DNA of 32,988 bases, from the NCBI GenBank assembly GCA_011390465.1, contig JAABSH010000040.1:1-32988 (forward strand), in the 5' to 3' direction. Positions 22,711-31,542 of the stretch are shown piece by piece. Position numbers and translations under genes: made by a program. The notes beneath the pieces are model-generated. The model did not search any database. It was given only the letters and a program-made list of their open reading frames with translations, and was not told the origin of the DNA. Numbering within the stretch: position 1 is the stretch's first letter; the number at the start of each line of letters is the position of its first letter. Source of the DNA: Desulfobacteraceae bacterium (GTDB lineage: Bacteria > Desulfobacterota > Desulfobacteria > Desulfobacterales > Desulfosalsimonadaceae).

Positions 22711-24465
22711 TCAGGCAGTCAGCAGAAACGCCGTAACAAACCGCGGTTCCAGGTCTTCCGCCCGGACAGTGCCGTAATCTTTTGCAATATCGGAGAAAAG
22801 GATTTCAAGGGCATTGCCAAGGTCTTTTGAGACAACATCTTCCGGAAAACCGCTTTCCTTTGCCAGCCAGTTTAAAAATTCGGTTTTTTGCGATTCCCGG
22901 ATTTCCGGCGGTGTTTTTCCGGTTTCCCAGAGGGCTTTGAAAAAAGGCCTGAAATCGCTTGCGGGAATGGGGGCAGGGTCCGGCGGGAGCATTAGGCAAT
23001 GGCGTGCCCATAGGGTCATGAGCAGGCTTTCGCAGGTGATAAAAATTTCCGCGGACATTGCGTTTGTGTCAAGGCCCATGGCGTCCAGCAGCCGGTCATA
23101 GGTCATGGCTTCTTCAAGCACTCCCCGGGTGTTTTCAAGGTCTGCCATGGTTTCAAATTCCCGGTACAGGCTGCCGCGGGCAAAGTTGTCATAATACATG
23201 GGCCGCTGGATGAGCAGCCCGCCAATGACGCCTACCAGGCGTTCCCCCCAGAAGCTCAGGGGGAGATGGTTTTTTGACGCCCAGCTGTTGTCCTGCCAGG
23301 TTTTTGCCTGGTGTCGGAGTCCGGCGATGTGCCCGTATCCGGTGCGGAACAGGTCGACCAGGGGATGGGCCCTGATGCGGCTGGCGGCGGTCTCGTCCCG
23401 GTTGTCCGCTTCCGGCGCAAGTCCAATGCTGATCAGCAGGCTTTCAAGGCCGATGCTGATATAGCTGCACGCTTTTTTGACAATGGCTTTGAGATCCTCC
23501 CGGCTGCGGACCCGTTTTTGTTCGGCTGCGGTCAGCTGATTGCACACCCCGGCAAATTCCACATTGAGCTGCTGAAGCAGTGTGAAATCATCTATTTTGG
23601 AAAGAGCCCGGCTGAAAAGACTGTCATCCCCTATCAAAGCGCTGTGATTGACCGGCGCAGGCACCCAGGAGTCCGGTGCCGGGGTTTCCTGCATCACTTT
23701 TTTTCTTTTTTTCAGCTGGGCCACCCGCATGGGCTGAAATACGCCCACCGCCTCGTGAAAGGGCAGAAATCCTTTTTCCGCCAGCCGGAAATTTCTCATG
23801 CGGAAGGCTTCTTCTTCGCTTTCCGCCGGAATCACGCCCGAAGACCGGAGCAGGGTCTCCTGAAAAAAAACATGATCCATCTCCGCCATTTGATCCATCA
23901 TTTGTTCGAGTACCTGCTCGTGAACGGCTTTAAAGTCGGATTCCGCGTCTGAATCGCTGTTGTTTTCGAGAATCCGGAAATAATAAATATCATCATAGGT
24001 GATAAAACCATCGCCAAAATCCGACGGATCCTGATCGTGCTCCCGGACCACCAGTTCAATGGAATGAAACAGAAAGTATTCCACGAGATTGGGCCGCTCC
24101 CGGGTCATCCAGTTGATAAAGCGCCGGGGCGCGGCTTTTATCATCAGGTCCATCCACCGGGTGACAGCCGGAAGATTAATCCGGTCTTTGTCCCAGGATT
24201 CAATGTCAAAAATATAATCCCATTGCCGGTCCGAGGCCATGGCGATGAGATCCAGGCAGTCTTCCGGCCCGATATCGTGAATCAGAAAATAAAGGTCTTC
24301 TTCCGCAAAGGAATGAACCAGGGCATGGGGCTGTGCATGATCCAGAATGGCATCAAGGGCTTGCTTTCCGTCTTTTGCGAGGATTTTTTGCCGTTCAGCC
24401 GCCAGCTTTTCCAGCCGTTTCAGGTGATGCTGCCATTGGGTGATGTCCGTTGAATCGGTTGTCAT
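22711..24465 (-). CDS. DUF6178-like protein
   Basis: A 584-aa soluble, mainly helical, acidic protein without signal peptide or membrane segment. The N-terminal part reads AILDHAQPHALVHSFAEEDL and LYFLIHDIGPEDCLDLIAMA, followed by DRQWDYIFDIESW, which I recognise as the DUF6178 type found in sulfate-reducing Desulfobacterota. No catalytic motif is evident. It is the first gene of a probable operon with the GAF-ANTAR protein and the 65-aa protein, suggesting a shared regulatory context. The function is unknown, and the family assignment is from memory. Confidence 0.65.
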   Translation of the reverse strand: MTTDSTDITQWQHHLKRLEKLAAERQKILAKDGKQALDAILDHAQPHALVHSFAEEDLYFLIHDIGPEDCLDLIAMASDRQWDYIFDIESWDKDRINLPAVTRWMDLMIKAAPRRFINWMTRERPNLVEYFLFHSIELVVREHDQDPSDFGDGFITYDDIYYFRILENNSDSDAESDFKAVHEQVLEQMMDQMAEMDHVFFQETLLRSSGVIPAESEEEAFRMRNFRLAEKGFLPFHEAVGVFQPMRVAQLKKRKKVMQETPAPDSWVPAPVNHSALIGDDSLFSRALSKIDDFTLLQQLNVEFAGVCNQLTAAEQKRVRSREDLKAIVKKACSYISIGLESLLISIGLAPEADNRDETAASRIRAHPLVDLFRTGYGHIAGLRHQAKTWQDNSWASKNHLPLSFWGERLVGVIGGLLIQRPMYYDNFARGSLYREFETMADLENTRGVLEEAMTYDRLLDAMGLDTNAMSAEIFITCESLLMTLWARHCLMLPPDPAPIPASDFRPFFKALWETGKTPPEIRESQKTEFLNWLAKESGFPEDVVSKDLGNALEILFSDIAKDYGTVRAEDLEPRFVTAFLLTA

Positions 24466-24560
24466 AAAAACTCTTTTTAATTATGGTTGTTTGTGCCGGG
24501 GGTTGGCCGCATGTGGTATGGTTAAATTATTTTATAATATAATCATGCTTTTATGGTTTC

Positions 24561-24728
24561 GTCAACATTGACGGCTTCGTAAAAAGTCCAAATTCTTTGT
24601 TGCGCTGCATCCCTCGCTGCTTCAGCGTACGCCAAGTACGCATCATTGCTCGGGATTTGCGCGCCTCAAATTTGAACTTTTGTACTTTGCCGTCTAAATT
24701 TGACTTTTTACGGTTGTGTCAACATTGA
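24561..24728. mobile_element. Palindromic MITE-like element with 11-bp target duplication
   Basis: A ~146-bp segment (24572-24717) is flanked by identical 11-bp direct repeats, GTCAACATTGA. Its ends carry imperfect inverted copies of CGTAAAAAGTC(C)AAATT, and the interior is a long imperfect palindrome centred near AGCGTACGCCAAGTACGC. It has no coding capacity. It lies in the 3' end of the ampG-like gene and supplies its last codons and stop. Confidence 0.7.
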
Positions 24729-25947
24729 AGACCGATGATTTTAAAAGCATCAGCAAACCGGGGATGGCAATAAGGGCGCACCCGATAAAAAATATTTCCC
24801 ACCCTGCGAATTTAACCGCATACCCGGTGGGCGCCGCGGCAATGACCCGGGGAATGCCCATGAGGCTGCTGAGCAGCGCGTACTGGGTGGCAGTGAAGCG
24901 TTTGTCCGTCATCATGGCCATGAAGGCCACAAATGCGGCCGTGCCCATGCCGCTGGTCAGGTTTTCAAATCCAATGACCCCGGCCAGGGCCGGGATGCTG
25001 TGGCCGAAATACGGTAATGCCGCAAAACAGGCAGTGGACAGGGCCTGGAGAATGCCGAACACCCAGAGACTGGCATACATGCCGATCCTGAGGGTCAGAA
25101 CCCCGCCCGTGAACGCCCCGGCAATGGTGGCCCAGAATCCGAAGAGCTTGACCACCGCGCCGATTTCCGTGTTGGTGTAACCGATGTCCAGATAAAACGG
25201 CGTGGTCATGGTGGTGGCCATGGAATCCCCCACCTTGTAAAACAGAATAAACGCCAGTACCCACAACGCCCCGGGCCGGGTGAAATATTCAATTAAGGGG
25301 TTGACAATGGCTGCCCGCAGGGTGGCGGGGGGCTGGCCGTTGATTTTGGGTTCCGGCGCAAGCAATGTGGTGACGATCCCCGGCAGGAGGCAGGCCGCCA
25401 TGATAAGATAGACCTGGGAAAAAGGAATATGATCGGCAAGGATCAGGCCGCCCCCGCCCGCCAGCAGCATACCGATCCGGTAACCATTGATATACAGGGA
25501 CGAGGCAAATCCGAGTTCCGCGTCCGGTATGTCTTCGCGGCGATAGGCATCCGCCACAATGTCCTGGGAGGCGCTGAAAAACGTTACCAGGAATGCGGCT
25601 GCCGCCATTACTCCGGGATGGGCCGCTGGACTGGACATGCCAAGCCCGATAATGGAAAGCATGAGTCCGGTCTGGGCAACCATCAGCCAGCCCCGGCGGC
25701 GGCCGAAAATTATCGGAATATACCGGTCCAGAAACGGGGCCCACAGAAATTTAAGGGTATAGGGAAGTCCCACCAGGGACATGAGCCCGATGACCGCAAG
25801 ATCGACGCCTTCGGCTTTCATCCAGGCCTGAAGCACGGTAATGGTCAGCAGCAGGGGCAGGCCGCAGGAGAATCCCATCATCAGGGCCACCAGCATCCGG
25901 AGGCTGGCAATGGTGCGCAGGGTTTTTGTGCGGGGCGAGAAAGTCAA
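24694..25947 (-). CDS. ampG: AmpG-like MFS transporter
   Basis: A 417-aa major facilitator protein with about 12 membrane helices. AmpG features are GFSCGLPLLLTITVLQAW near the start, FLWAPFLDRY, FSASQDIVADAYRRE and FENLTSGMGTAAFVAFMAMM followed by FTATQYALLSSL. AmpG imports anhydro-muropeptides for cell-wall recycling. The first codon is probably TTG at 25947, giving the usual N-terminal length; an ATG at 25896 is possible but close to the first helix. The last residues (TTVKSQI) come from an inserted palindromic element. Without the insertion the protein would end DETIKA, so function is probably unaffected. It follows rdgB and the nitroreductase on the same strand. Confidence 0.85.
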   Translation of the reverse strand: MTFSPRTKTLRTIASLRMLVALMMGFSCGLPLLLTITVLQAWMKAEGVDLAVIGLMSLVGLPYTLKFLWAPFLDRYIPIIFGRRRGWLMVAQTGLMLSIIGLGMSSPAAHPGVMAAAAFLVTFFSASQDIVADAYRREDIPDAELGFASSLYINGYRIGMLLAGGGGLILADHIPFSQVYLIMAACLLPGIVTTLLAPEPKINGQPPATLRAAIVNPLIEYFTRPGALWVLAFILFYKVGDSMATTMTTPFYLDIGYTNTEIGAVVKLFGFWATIAGAFTGGVLTLRIGMYASLWVFGILQALSTACFAALPYFGHSIPALAGVIGFENLTSGMGTAAFVAFMAMMTDKRFTATQYALLSSLMGIPRVIAAAPTGYAVKFAGWEIFFIGCALIAIPGLLMLLKSSVFNVDTTVKSQI

Positions 25948-26006
25948 GGCAGTATGTTTGGGTCTTGAGAGCGGGTTATGATGGTAAAAGGTGCCGCTGT
26001 TTCGAA

Positions 26007-26591
26007 TTATTTCGGAAATTGTTTCAGAATCACCTCATCCAGGGGCCGCTTGGGGACATGGTGAATGCCGTCGTTGTCCCGCCAGTACCGGATATTGCCG
26101 TTGGTATCGGCGGTGGATTCAATGACCACCTGTTCTGCCGGCTCCCCAAGGGCGATGATCAGCATGATCCGGTATTGGGGGGCAATATTTAATGCCGCCC
26201 GCAGCCGGCCTTTGTCAATGGCCCCGATGAAGCACCCGCCCAGGCCCATTTCCACGGCCCCTAACAGAATGCTCTGGCCGGAGATGCCGTGGTCGCACCA
26301 GAATTCCGTGCTGACGGCGGTGTCTCCCAGCATGATGATGTAAGCGGCCGGCCGCTGGCCTTTTTCAGGTCCTTTCCAGTCTTTGAGGTAGGCGGCCCAC
26401 CCGATGCAGGGAAATATTCTGTCATTGATTTCCGGGTCGCAGGACAAAATATATTTCAGGGGCTGGCGGTTGGCCGCCGAAGCGGACAGCCGGCCTGAAT
26501 CCACCAGGGCTTTTAAGATCTTCAGGGAAATTTTCCGGTCTTCATTGAACCGGCGGAAAGAACGGGTTTTTTTGACAAGGTCCGCGATCAT
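26007..26591 (-). CDS. Nitroreductase family protein
   Basis: A 194-aa FMN-dependent nitroreductase-fold protein. The N-terminal TRSFRRFNEDRKIS, then SAANRQPLKYIL, GISGQSILLGAVEMGLGGCF and LIIALGEP follow the family order. Residues of the FMN site (TRSxRxF and AANRQP) are present. The physiological substrate is unknown; such enzymes reduce quinones, flavins or nitro compounds with NAD(P)H. The gene lies 14 nt after rdgB and is probably in one operon with it and the ampG-like gene. Confidence 0.88.
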   Translation of the reverse strand: MIADLVKKTRSFRRFNEDRKISLKILKALVDSGRLSASAANRQPLKYILSCDPEINDRIFPCIGWAAYLKDWKGPEKGQRPAAYIIMLGDTAVSTEFWCDHGISGQSILLGAVEMGLGGCFIGAIDKGRLRAALNIAPQYRIMLIIALGEPAEQVVIESTADTNGNIRYWRDNDGIHHVPKRPLDEVILKQFPK

Positions 26592-26605
26592 TTTTTGTCC
26601 CTTTT

Positions 26606-27253
26606 TTATTCCTCACATGAAAATTTATCATCCAGCGGCATCTGAAGGTAAATCCATTTCATCACTTTGTCGAATTCTTCTCTCATTTCCCGGAGGGCTT
26701 TGCCCCGGTGGCTGACCCGGCTTTTTTCTTCCCTGGAGATTTCCGCAAAGGTTTTATTGAATTCCGGGAAAAAAAATACCGGATCATAGCCGAAACCGTT
26801 TTCCCCCCGGGGGGTTTCAAGAATAACGCCCTGGCAGGTGCTTTCATAGGTCAGGGCCGCGCCGGTGGGAACGGCAATGGAGATGACGCAGTGAAACGCG
26901 GCATTCCGGTTTTTGCTGCCTTTCAGATCCTTGAGCAGTTTTTCGCAGTTTTGCGCGTCAGTGGCGTTTTCTCCGGCATAGCGGGCCGAATAAATGCCGG
27001 GGGCGCCGTCAAGGGCTTCCACGCAGAGGCCGGAATCATCGGACAGGGTGGGCAGGCCCAGAATCCGGGAGGTAAAACTGGATTTTTTATACGCGTTTTC
27101 TTCAAAACGCTCACCATCTTCTATGACTTCCGGAATCGGGCCAAAATCATCAAGGTTTTTGACGGTAATGGGGTATCCTGTCAGAAGCTCCCGGATTTCT
27201 TTGGTTTTTCCGGGATTTCGGGTGGCAATGACCAGGGTTTTCAAGGGATCCAT
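26606..27253 (-). CDS. rdgB: XTP/dITP diphosphatase
   Basis: A 215-aa Ham1/RdgB family NTP pyrophosphatase that removes non-canonical purine nucleotides such as XTP and dITP to protect nucleic acids. Family motifs are VIATRNPGKTKEIRELL near the N-terminus, LPTLSDDSGLCVEALDGAPG with the catalytic acidic residues, YSARYAGENATD, GFGYDPVFFFPE and the C-terminal SHRGKALREM. The length is slightly above the family norm because of a ~20-residue tail (KWIYLQMPLDDKFSCEE). AAGGAAATAAA precedes the ATG. Confidence 0.95.
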   Translation of the reverse strand: MDPLKTLVIATRNPGKTKEIRELLTGYPITVKNLDDFGPIPEVIEDGERFEENAYKKSSFTSRILGLPTLSDDSGLCVEALDGAPGIYSARYAGENATDAQNCEKLLKDLKGSKNRNAAFHCVISIAVPTGAALTYESTCQGVILETPRGENGFGYDPVFFFPEFNKTFAEISREEKSRVSHRGKALREMREEFDKVMKWIYLQMPLDDKFSCEE

Positions 27254-27476
27254 TTTATTTCCTTTTTAATTCTTCCGTCTATATGCGGCAGTTAAAAGCC
27301 AATCGCGTCATCCGTAACTCCGCGGTCAATTCACTTGCGAACCGGATAACCGGAAAAAGCTATACCAAAAAGCGTGTCTTGTTGTAAAGGGAGTTAACGG
27401 CAGAACGGTGGTGTCACAAAAACAGCGGCTCATGATCCTGTTCTGCCATGAACCGCCGGTACGGAAGGCCCTGTAT

Positions 27477-27824
27477 TCAGGAAGCTGTTTTTTTGAGAGG
27501 CATTTTTTTTACTTTTTTACCGCCGGTTTTGCAGTAATCATTAATAACACCGGCTGCGGTGTTAAATTCATCCGAATCCACCCGGCCGTATTCTTCAATC
27601 AGCTCTTTTGCCAGTTCCTGGGTGTTCACTTCTCCCCGCTGATACAGGCGCCGGGCAATCAGGGCTTTGAACCCCGGAAGGGTAATATAAGAAAGATCCG
27701 GGTTGTTTGCATAGAGTTTCTTTTTTAAAACAGACACCCGCTTTTCATATTCTGATAATTTTTTTTTTAATTTTTTCTGCAGGGGAGCGCTATCCGGCAG
27801 CATAATTTTAAACGGTTTAATCAT
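27477..27824 (-). CDS. Conserved-looking hypothetical protein, 115 aa
   Basis: A basic, helical protein. A coiled-coil-like N-terminal third (LQKKLKKKLSEYEKRVSVLK) is followed by LSYITLPGFKALIARRLYQR and a winged-helix-like stretch GEVNTQELAKELIEEYGRVD, ending in a Lys-rich tail. No family is recognised. The pattern could suit nucleic-acid binding, but that is a guess. The ribosome binding site is weak. It lies alone between rdgB and the iorAB operon. Confidence 0.6.
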   Translation of the reverse strand: MIKPFKIMLPDSAPLQKKLKKKLSEYEKRVSVLKKKLYANNPDLSYITLPGFKALIARRLYQRGEVNTQELAKELIEEYGRVDSDEFNTAAGVINDYCKTGGKKVKKMPLKKTAS

Positions 27825-28025
27825 GACCCAAAGCCCTGTTCAGTTTGTATCATTTGGTGCAGCGGAAAAGTGATAAGTTTTGTGGGACGGTGTAGTTATG
27901 TATAGCAATGGGATGTAGGGGAATCAAGTACAAAATGAAAAAAATGAACATTGTTTAAAACGGCTAGAAATGTTTAAGGTTTCAGGTAAATATTTTCGCC
28001 GGAAAATGCCGGGCCAAGAAAAAAC

Positions 28026-28052
28026 TTTACACCGGCCAGGGGATTATATAAT
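28026..28052 (+). promoter_or_regulatory. Candidate promoter for iorAB
   Basis: TTTACA at 28026-28031 and TATAAT at 28047-28052 with a 15-nt spacer, shorter than ideal. The position about 70 nt before the iorA start is suitable. Confidence 0.35.
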
Positions 28053-28122
28053 AAATTTGCAACCATTCGGGTTTAATTGATTGTCTGAAATACGTAAAAA
28101 ACATATACCCAAGGAAAATACA

Positions 28123-29970
28123 ATGCATAAACTTTTAGCTGATCAGCCGGGCACCAAAAAGTTCCTGCTGGGGAATGAAGCCATTGCCCGCGGGGCTGTT
28201 GAGGCGGGGCTGGCATTCGCGTCCACCTATCCGGGCACACCGTCTTCGGAGATTTCCCTTAATTTTTTTCAGATGTCCCGGGAAAGTGATCTGTATTTTG
28301 AATACAGCACCAACGAAAAAGTGGCCCTGGAAGTGGCGGCCGCAGCCGCCAATGCCGGTGTGCGCAGCATGTGCGTCATGAAGCATGTGGGCATGAATGT
28401 GGCGGCGGATACCCTTATGACCCTGGCTTATGTGGGCGTGCGCGCCGGCCTGGTGATATTGACCGCGGATGATCCCTACATGTTTTCCAGCCAGAACGAG
28501 CAGGATAACCGGTATTACGGCAAACTTTCCGGCCTGCCGATTTTAGAGCCCTCATCCGCCCAGGAGGCAAAAGAGATGATGGGCTATGCCTTTGATTTAT
28601 CCGAAGAACTGGCTGAACCCGTTATTTTTCGCACCACCACACGGCTGAACCACTCCACGGAACCGGTGACGCTGGGCAAGATAAAACAACCCGTGACCCG
28701 GGGTGATTTTATAAAAGATCCGTTTAATTACGTGACCGTTCCGGCGGTGTCCCGCAAGCTGCACATAAAACTGCTCCGGCAGATTGAACAGGCCGAAGCA
28801 CTGTCTTCAAAATCCGTGTATAATTTTATCGAAGGCACGGGAAAATACGGCATTATTGCAAATGGCGTCAGCTATAATTATGTGGCGGATGCTGTTTTGG
28901 ACCTGGGGCTTACCGGCACGGCCAAAATACTGCGCATCGGGTTTTCCCATCCCATGCCCGGGGAGCTCATCAAGTATTTTATCGCGGACTGTGAAAAAGT
29001 GCTGGTGGTGGAAGAAGGCGAGCCCTATATGGAAGAAGCGGTCAAGGCCTTTGCCCAGGAAGCCGGTTACACCGGGACCATCAAAGGCAAGGCAAAAGAA
29101 TTGTTTTCCCGGCTGTTTGAGTTTGATCCGGCCATGGTGCGAAAAATCATGGCCGCCTATTTCAACGTGCCCTTTGATGCGACGTCCGCAGTGGATTTGT
29201 CCGACGTGCCGGAACTGCCCCAGCGGCCCCCGAACCTGTGCGCCGGCTGCTCCCATCGGGCCACCTTTTACGCGGTGAATCAGGCCACCAAAGGCATGGA
29301 AACCATCCATCCCACGGATATCGGGTGCTATACCTTGGGATTTCTGCCGCCCCTGTCCGCCGGGGATTTTCTGATCTGCATGGGATCGTCCGCCGGTACC
29401 GCCGGCGGATTTGCCAAAACCACGGATAAAAAGGTGATTTCCTATATCGGCGATTCCACGTTTTTTCATTCCGGCATTCCCGGCCTGATTAACGCCGTGT
29501 TCAACAATCACGACATGACCCTCATCATTTTAGACAACAGCATCACCGCCATGACCGGTCACCAGCCCAATCCCGGCGTGGACATGCAGGCCCTGAATTA
29601 TGACGGATTCGGGCAGGTGTCCGTGGAATCCGTGGTCCGGGGCATCGGGGTTCCCCATGTGTCGGTGATCCGGCCCTACAATGTGAAGAAAAGCATTGCC
29701 GCCATCAAGGAAGCCATTGCCCACAAAGGGGTGTCCGTCATTATTTCAAAACAGGCCTGCACTCTGTTTGAGCGCAGCCGGAAAAAGCTGGTGGGCAAAC
29801 CCTTTTATGTAAGCGACCGGTGCAAAAATCACCGAAACTGCATCAATGATCTGGGATGCCCGGCCTTTTACGTGGAAAATGAAAAGGTGCGCATCAACGC
29901 CAGCCTTTGCTCCGGCTGCGGGGTCTGCGCTCAGATTTGTCCGGAACACGCGATTCTGCCGCTGAAATAG
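28123..29970 (+). CDS. iorA: Indolepyruvate:ferredoxin oxidoreductase, alpha subunit
   Basis: A 615-aa thiamine-pyrophosphate enzyme that oxidatively decarboxylates indolepyruvate and other aryl pyruvates, reducing ferredoxin. The N-terminal pyrimidine-binding domain is seen in GNEAIARGAVEAGLAFASTYPG and EVAAAAANAGVRSMCVMKH. The TPP-binding domain has LCAGCSHRATFYA, YIGDSTFFHSGIPGL and DNSITAMTGHQPNPG. The C-terminus carries two 4Fe-4S ferredoxin Cys sets, including CSGCGVCAQICPEHAI. The start ATG is chosen for AAGGAAAATACA upstream; a TTG start 42 nt earlier is unlikely. It is followed by iorB after 17 nt. Used in aromatic amino acid degradation or in synthesis from aryl acids in anaerobes. 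Confidence 0.95.
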   Translation: MHKLLADQPGTKKFLLGNEAIARGAVEAGLAFASTYPGTPSSEISLNFFQMSRESDLYFEYSTNEKVALEVAAAAANAGVRSMCVMKHVGMNVAADTLMTLAYVGVRAGLVILTADDPYMFSSQNEQDNRYYGKLSGLPILEPSSAQEAKEMMGYAFDLSEELAEPVIFRTTTRLNHSTEPVTLGKIKQPVTRGDFIKDPFNYVTVPAVSRKLHIKLLRQIEQAEALSSKSVYNFIEGTGKYGIIANGVSYNYVADAVLDLGLTGTAKILRIGFSHPMPGELIKYFIADCEKVLVVEEGEPYMEEAVKAFAQEAGYTGTIKGKAKELFSRLFEFDPAMVRKIMAAYFNVPFDATSAVDLSDVPELPQRPPNLCAGCSHRATFYAVNQATKGMETIHPTDIGCYTLGFLPPLSAGDFLICMGSSAGTAGGFAKTTDKKVISYIGDSTFFHSGIPGLINAVFNNHDMTLIILDNSITAMTGHQPNPGVDMQALNYDGFGQVSVESVVRGIGVPHVSVIRPYNVKKSIAAIKEAIAHKGVSVIISKQACTLFERSRKKLVGKPFYVSDRCKNHRNCINDLGCPAFYVENEKVRINASLCSGCGVCAQICPEHAILPLK

Positions 29971-29987
29971 CGAAAAAGGAATATTTT

Positions 29988-30572
29988 ATGGATACAACAC
30001 GTTTGATTATTGTTGCGGTGGGCGGCCAGGGAAACCTGTTGTCGTCCCGGGTGCTGGGAGAAGCAGCCTGCCGGCTGGACATCCCTGTGCGGATGAGTGA
30101 AATTCACGGCATGGCACAGCGGGGCGGCGTGGTGGAATCGGCCATGGTTTTCGGAGATGCCCGAAGCACCATTATTTCTGATGGTGAGGCGGATCTGTTT
30201 CTGGCCTTTGAGCCCCTGGAAGCCCTGCGCGCCCTGAACCGCTGCAACGCCGCCACCACTGTCATTACCAACACGTCTTCCCTGCCGCCGTTTACTGCGG
30301 CCATTGGCAAAGGCGTTTATCCGGATCTGGAAACCATCACCCGGCTGATATCATCCAAGGTCGGCCGGCTGATTACCCTGGATGCCAACGCCCTTGCCCG
30401 AGAAGCCGGCAATGAATTGTCCGTCAATATTGTTTTGCTGGGGGCCCTGATCAAAACAGGAAAGCTGCCGGTGACCGCGGACAGTGTAAAAGACGCCATC
30501 CGGGAAACCACCAAAGCCGCGTTTGTGGAAACCAATCTGAAGGCTTTTGAGCTGGGGGTTGGGGCGGTTTAA
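29988..30572 (+). CDS. iorB: Indolepyruvate:ferredoxin oxidoreductase, beta subunit
   Basis: A 194-aa gamma-domain-type subunit of the 2-oxoacid:ferredoxin oxidoreductase family. The N-terminal IIVAVGGQGNLLSSRVLGEA, then VRMSEIHGMAQRGGVVESAM and LFLAFEPLEALRAL are typical IorB sequences. It pairs with IorA to form the heterodimeric enzyme. AAAAGGA sits 7 nt before the ATG. It ends only 3 nt from the convergent UbiA-family gene, leaving no room for a terminator between them. Confidence 0.93.
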   Translation: MDTTRLIIVAVGGQGNLLSSRVLGEAACRLDIPVRMSEIHGMAQRGGVVESAMVFGDARSTIISDGEADLFLAFEPLEALRALNRCNAATTVITNTSSLPPFTAAIGKGVYPDLETITRLISSKVGRLITLDANALAREAGNELSVNIVLLGALIKTGKLPVTADSVKDAIRETTKAAFVETNLKAFELGVGAV

Positions 30573-30575
30573 GAT

Positions 30576-31496
30576 TCAGGAAAGCGGACAGACTTTGTCA
30601 AGAATATAGCCCGCGCCCAGAAGCACCTGAACCGACAGAATAAATTTAACGTTGTCCCCCAATGCCCTGATCAGCGTGTCTCGGTCATGATGTTTGCGGG
30701 CCCCGCGCACGGCTTTTACCCCCCACGGCGCGGCCAGCAGGGTGAGCAGGGCGTAAACCGGCATGAAAATTTGCCCGGTAAAAAGGGTTGCCAGCACACA
30801 CCCGATAGTCCAGATATACACCGCCAGTGTGGCCAGCATAAAGAATTGCGCGGCAGGTTCCAGGCCGAAGAGGACCGGGGTGGTTCGTCTGCCGCCCTGC
30901 CGGTCCGCCGCCACATCCGGAAATTCGTTGAGCAGCAGCAGGTTGTGTACCAGAATGCCGCTGGGTATTGCCGCCACAACGACCATGATGTCGTACCGGC
31001 CGGTCTGAATAAAATAAAATCCCAGAATGGGCAGAATTCCCAGGCCCAGTCCGGGAGACCATTCAGGCCACGGGGTTTTCAGAATCACGGGTGTGTAAAG
31101 CACCAGCAGCAGGCCGGCGGCAACTATCAGCGGCAGCAGCAGCCAGCCCCTTACCGCAATGAAAAATCCGCCGATCAACAGTGCTGCCAAAGCGGTGATG
31201 ATGCCCACCATCAGGGCCTGCCGCAGCGAAAGTTTTCCCTCGGGCACCAGGCCGCTGCCGCCGCTGAAGGGGGTCCGTTCAACCGCCAGATCAATGCCGC
31301 TTTTGTAATCAAAATAATCATTGATGGCATTGACACTGCCATGGGTTAACATCAGACCGAAACCCGCCAGCAAGGCATATCCAAGATTCACAGGACCGTC
31401 ATGCCAGGCAATGGCGGTTCCGAGAAAGGTCAGTACCATGGAAAGGGTCAGAAACTGGGGGCGGGTCTCCATGACCCACAGCAAAAGTTTTTTCAT
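30576..31496 (-). CDS. UbiA family prenyltransferase (MenA-like)
   Basis: A 306-aa integral membrane protein with about 8-9 helices. The two Asp-rich motifs of the family are present: NAINDYFDYKSGID in the first half, and NEFPDVAADRQGGRRTT in the second. These bind Mg-prenyl diphosphate. RPQFLTLSM near the N-terminus is close to MenA-type 1,4-dihydroxy-2-naphthoate prenyltransferases, which would fit menaquinone synthesis in a sulfate reducer. Substrate specificity is not proven by sequence; other quinone or aromatic acceptors are possible. The gene follows the PLP decarboxylase by 46 nt on the same strand, with AGGGGAAACCC before the ATG. Confidence 0.8.
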   Translation of the reverse strand: MKKLLLWVMETRPQFLTLSMVLTFLGTAIAWHDGPVNLGYALLAGFGLMLTHGSVNAINDYFDYKSGIDLAVERTPFSGGSGLVPEGKLSLRQALMVGIITALAALLIGGFFIAVRGWLLLPLIVAAGLLLVLYTPVILKTPWPEWSPGLGLGILPILGFYFIQTGRYDIMVVVAAIPSGILVHNLLLLNEFPDVAADRQGGRRTTPVLFGLEPAAQFFMLATLAVYIWTIGCVLATLFTGQIFMPVYALLTLLAAPWGVKAVRGARKHHDRDTLIRALGDNVKFILSVQVLLGAGYILDKVCPLS

Positions 31497-31542
31497 TGGG
31501 TTTCCCCTGTCTGTCGCAAATCCGTCACATGGCTGCTGTTTT

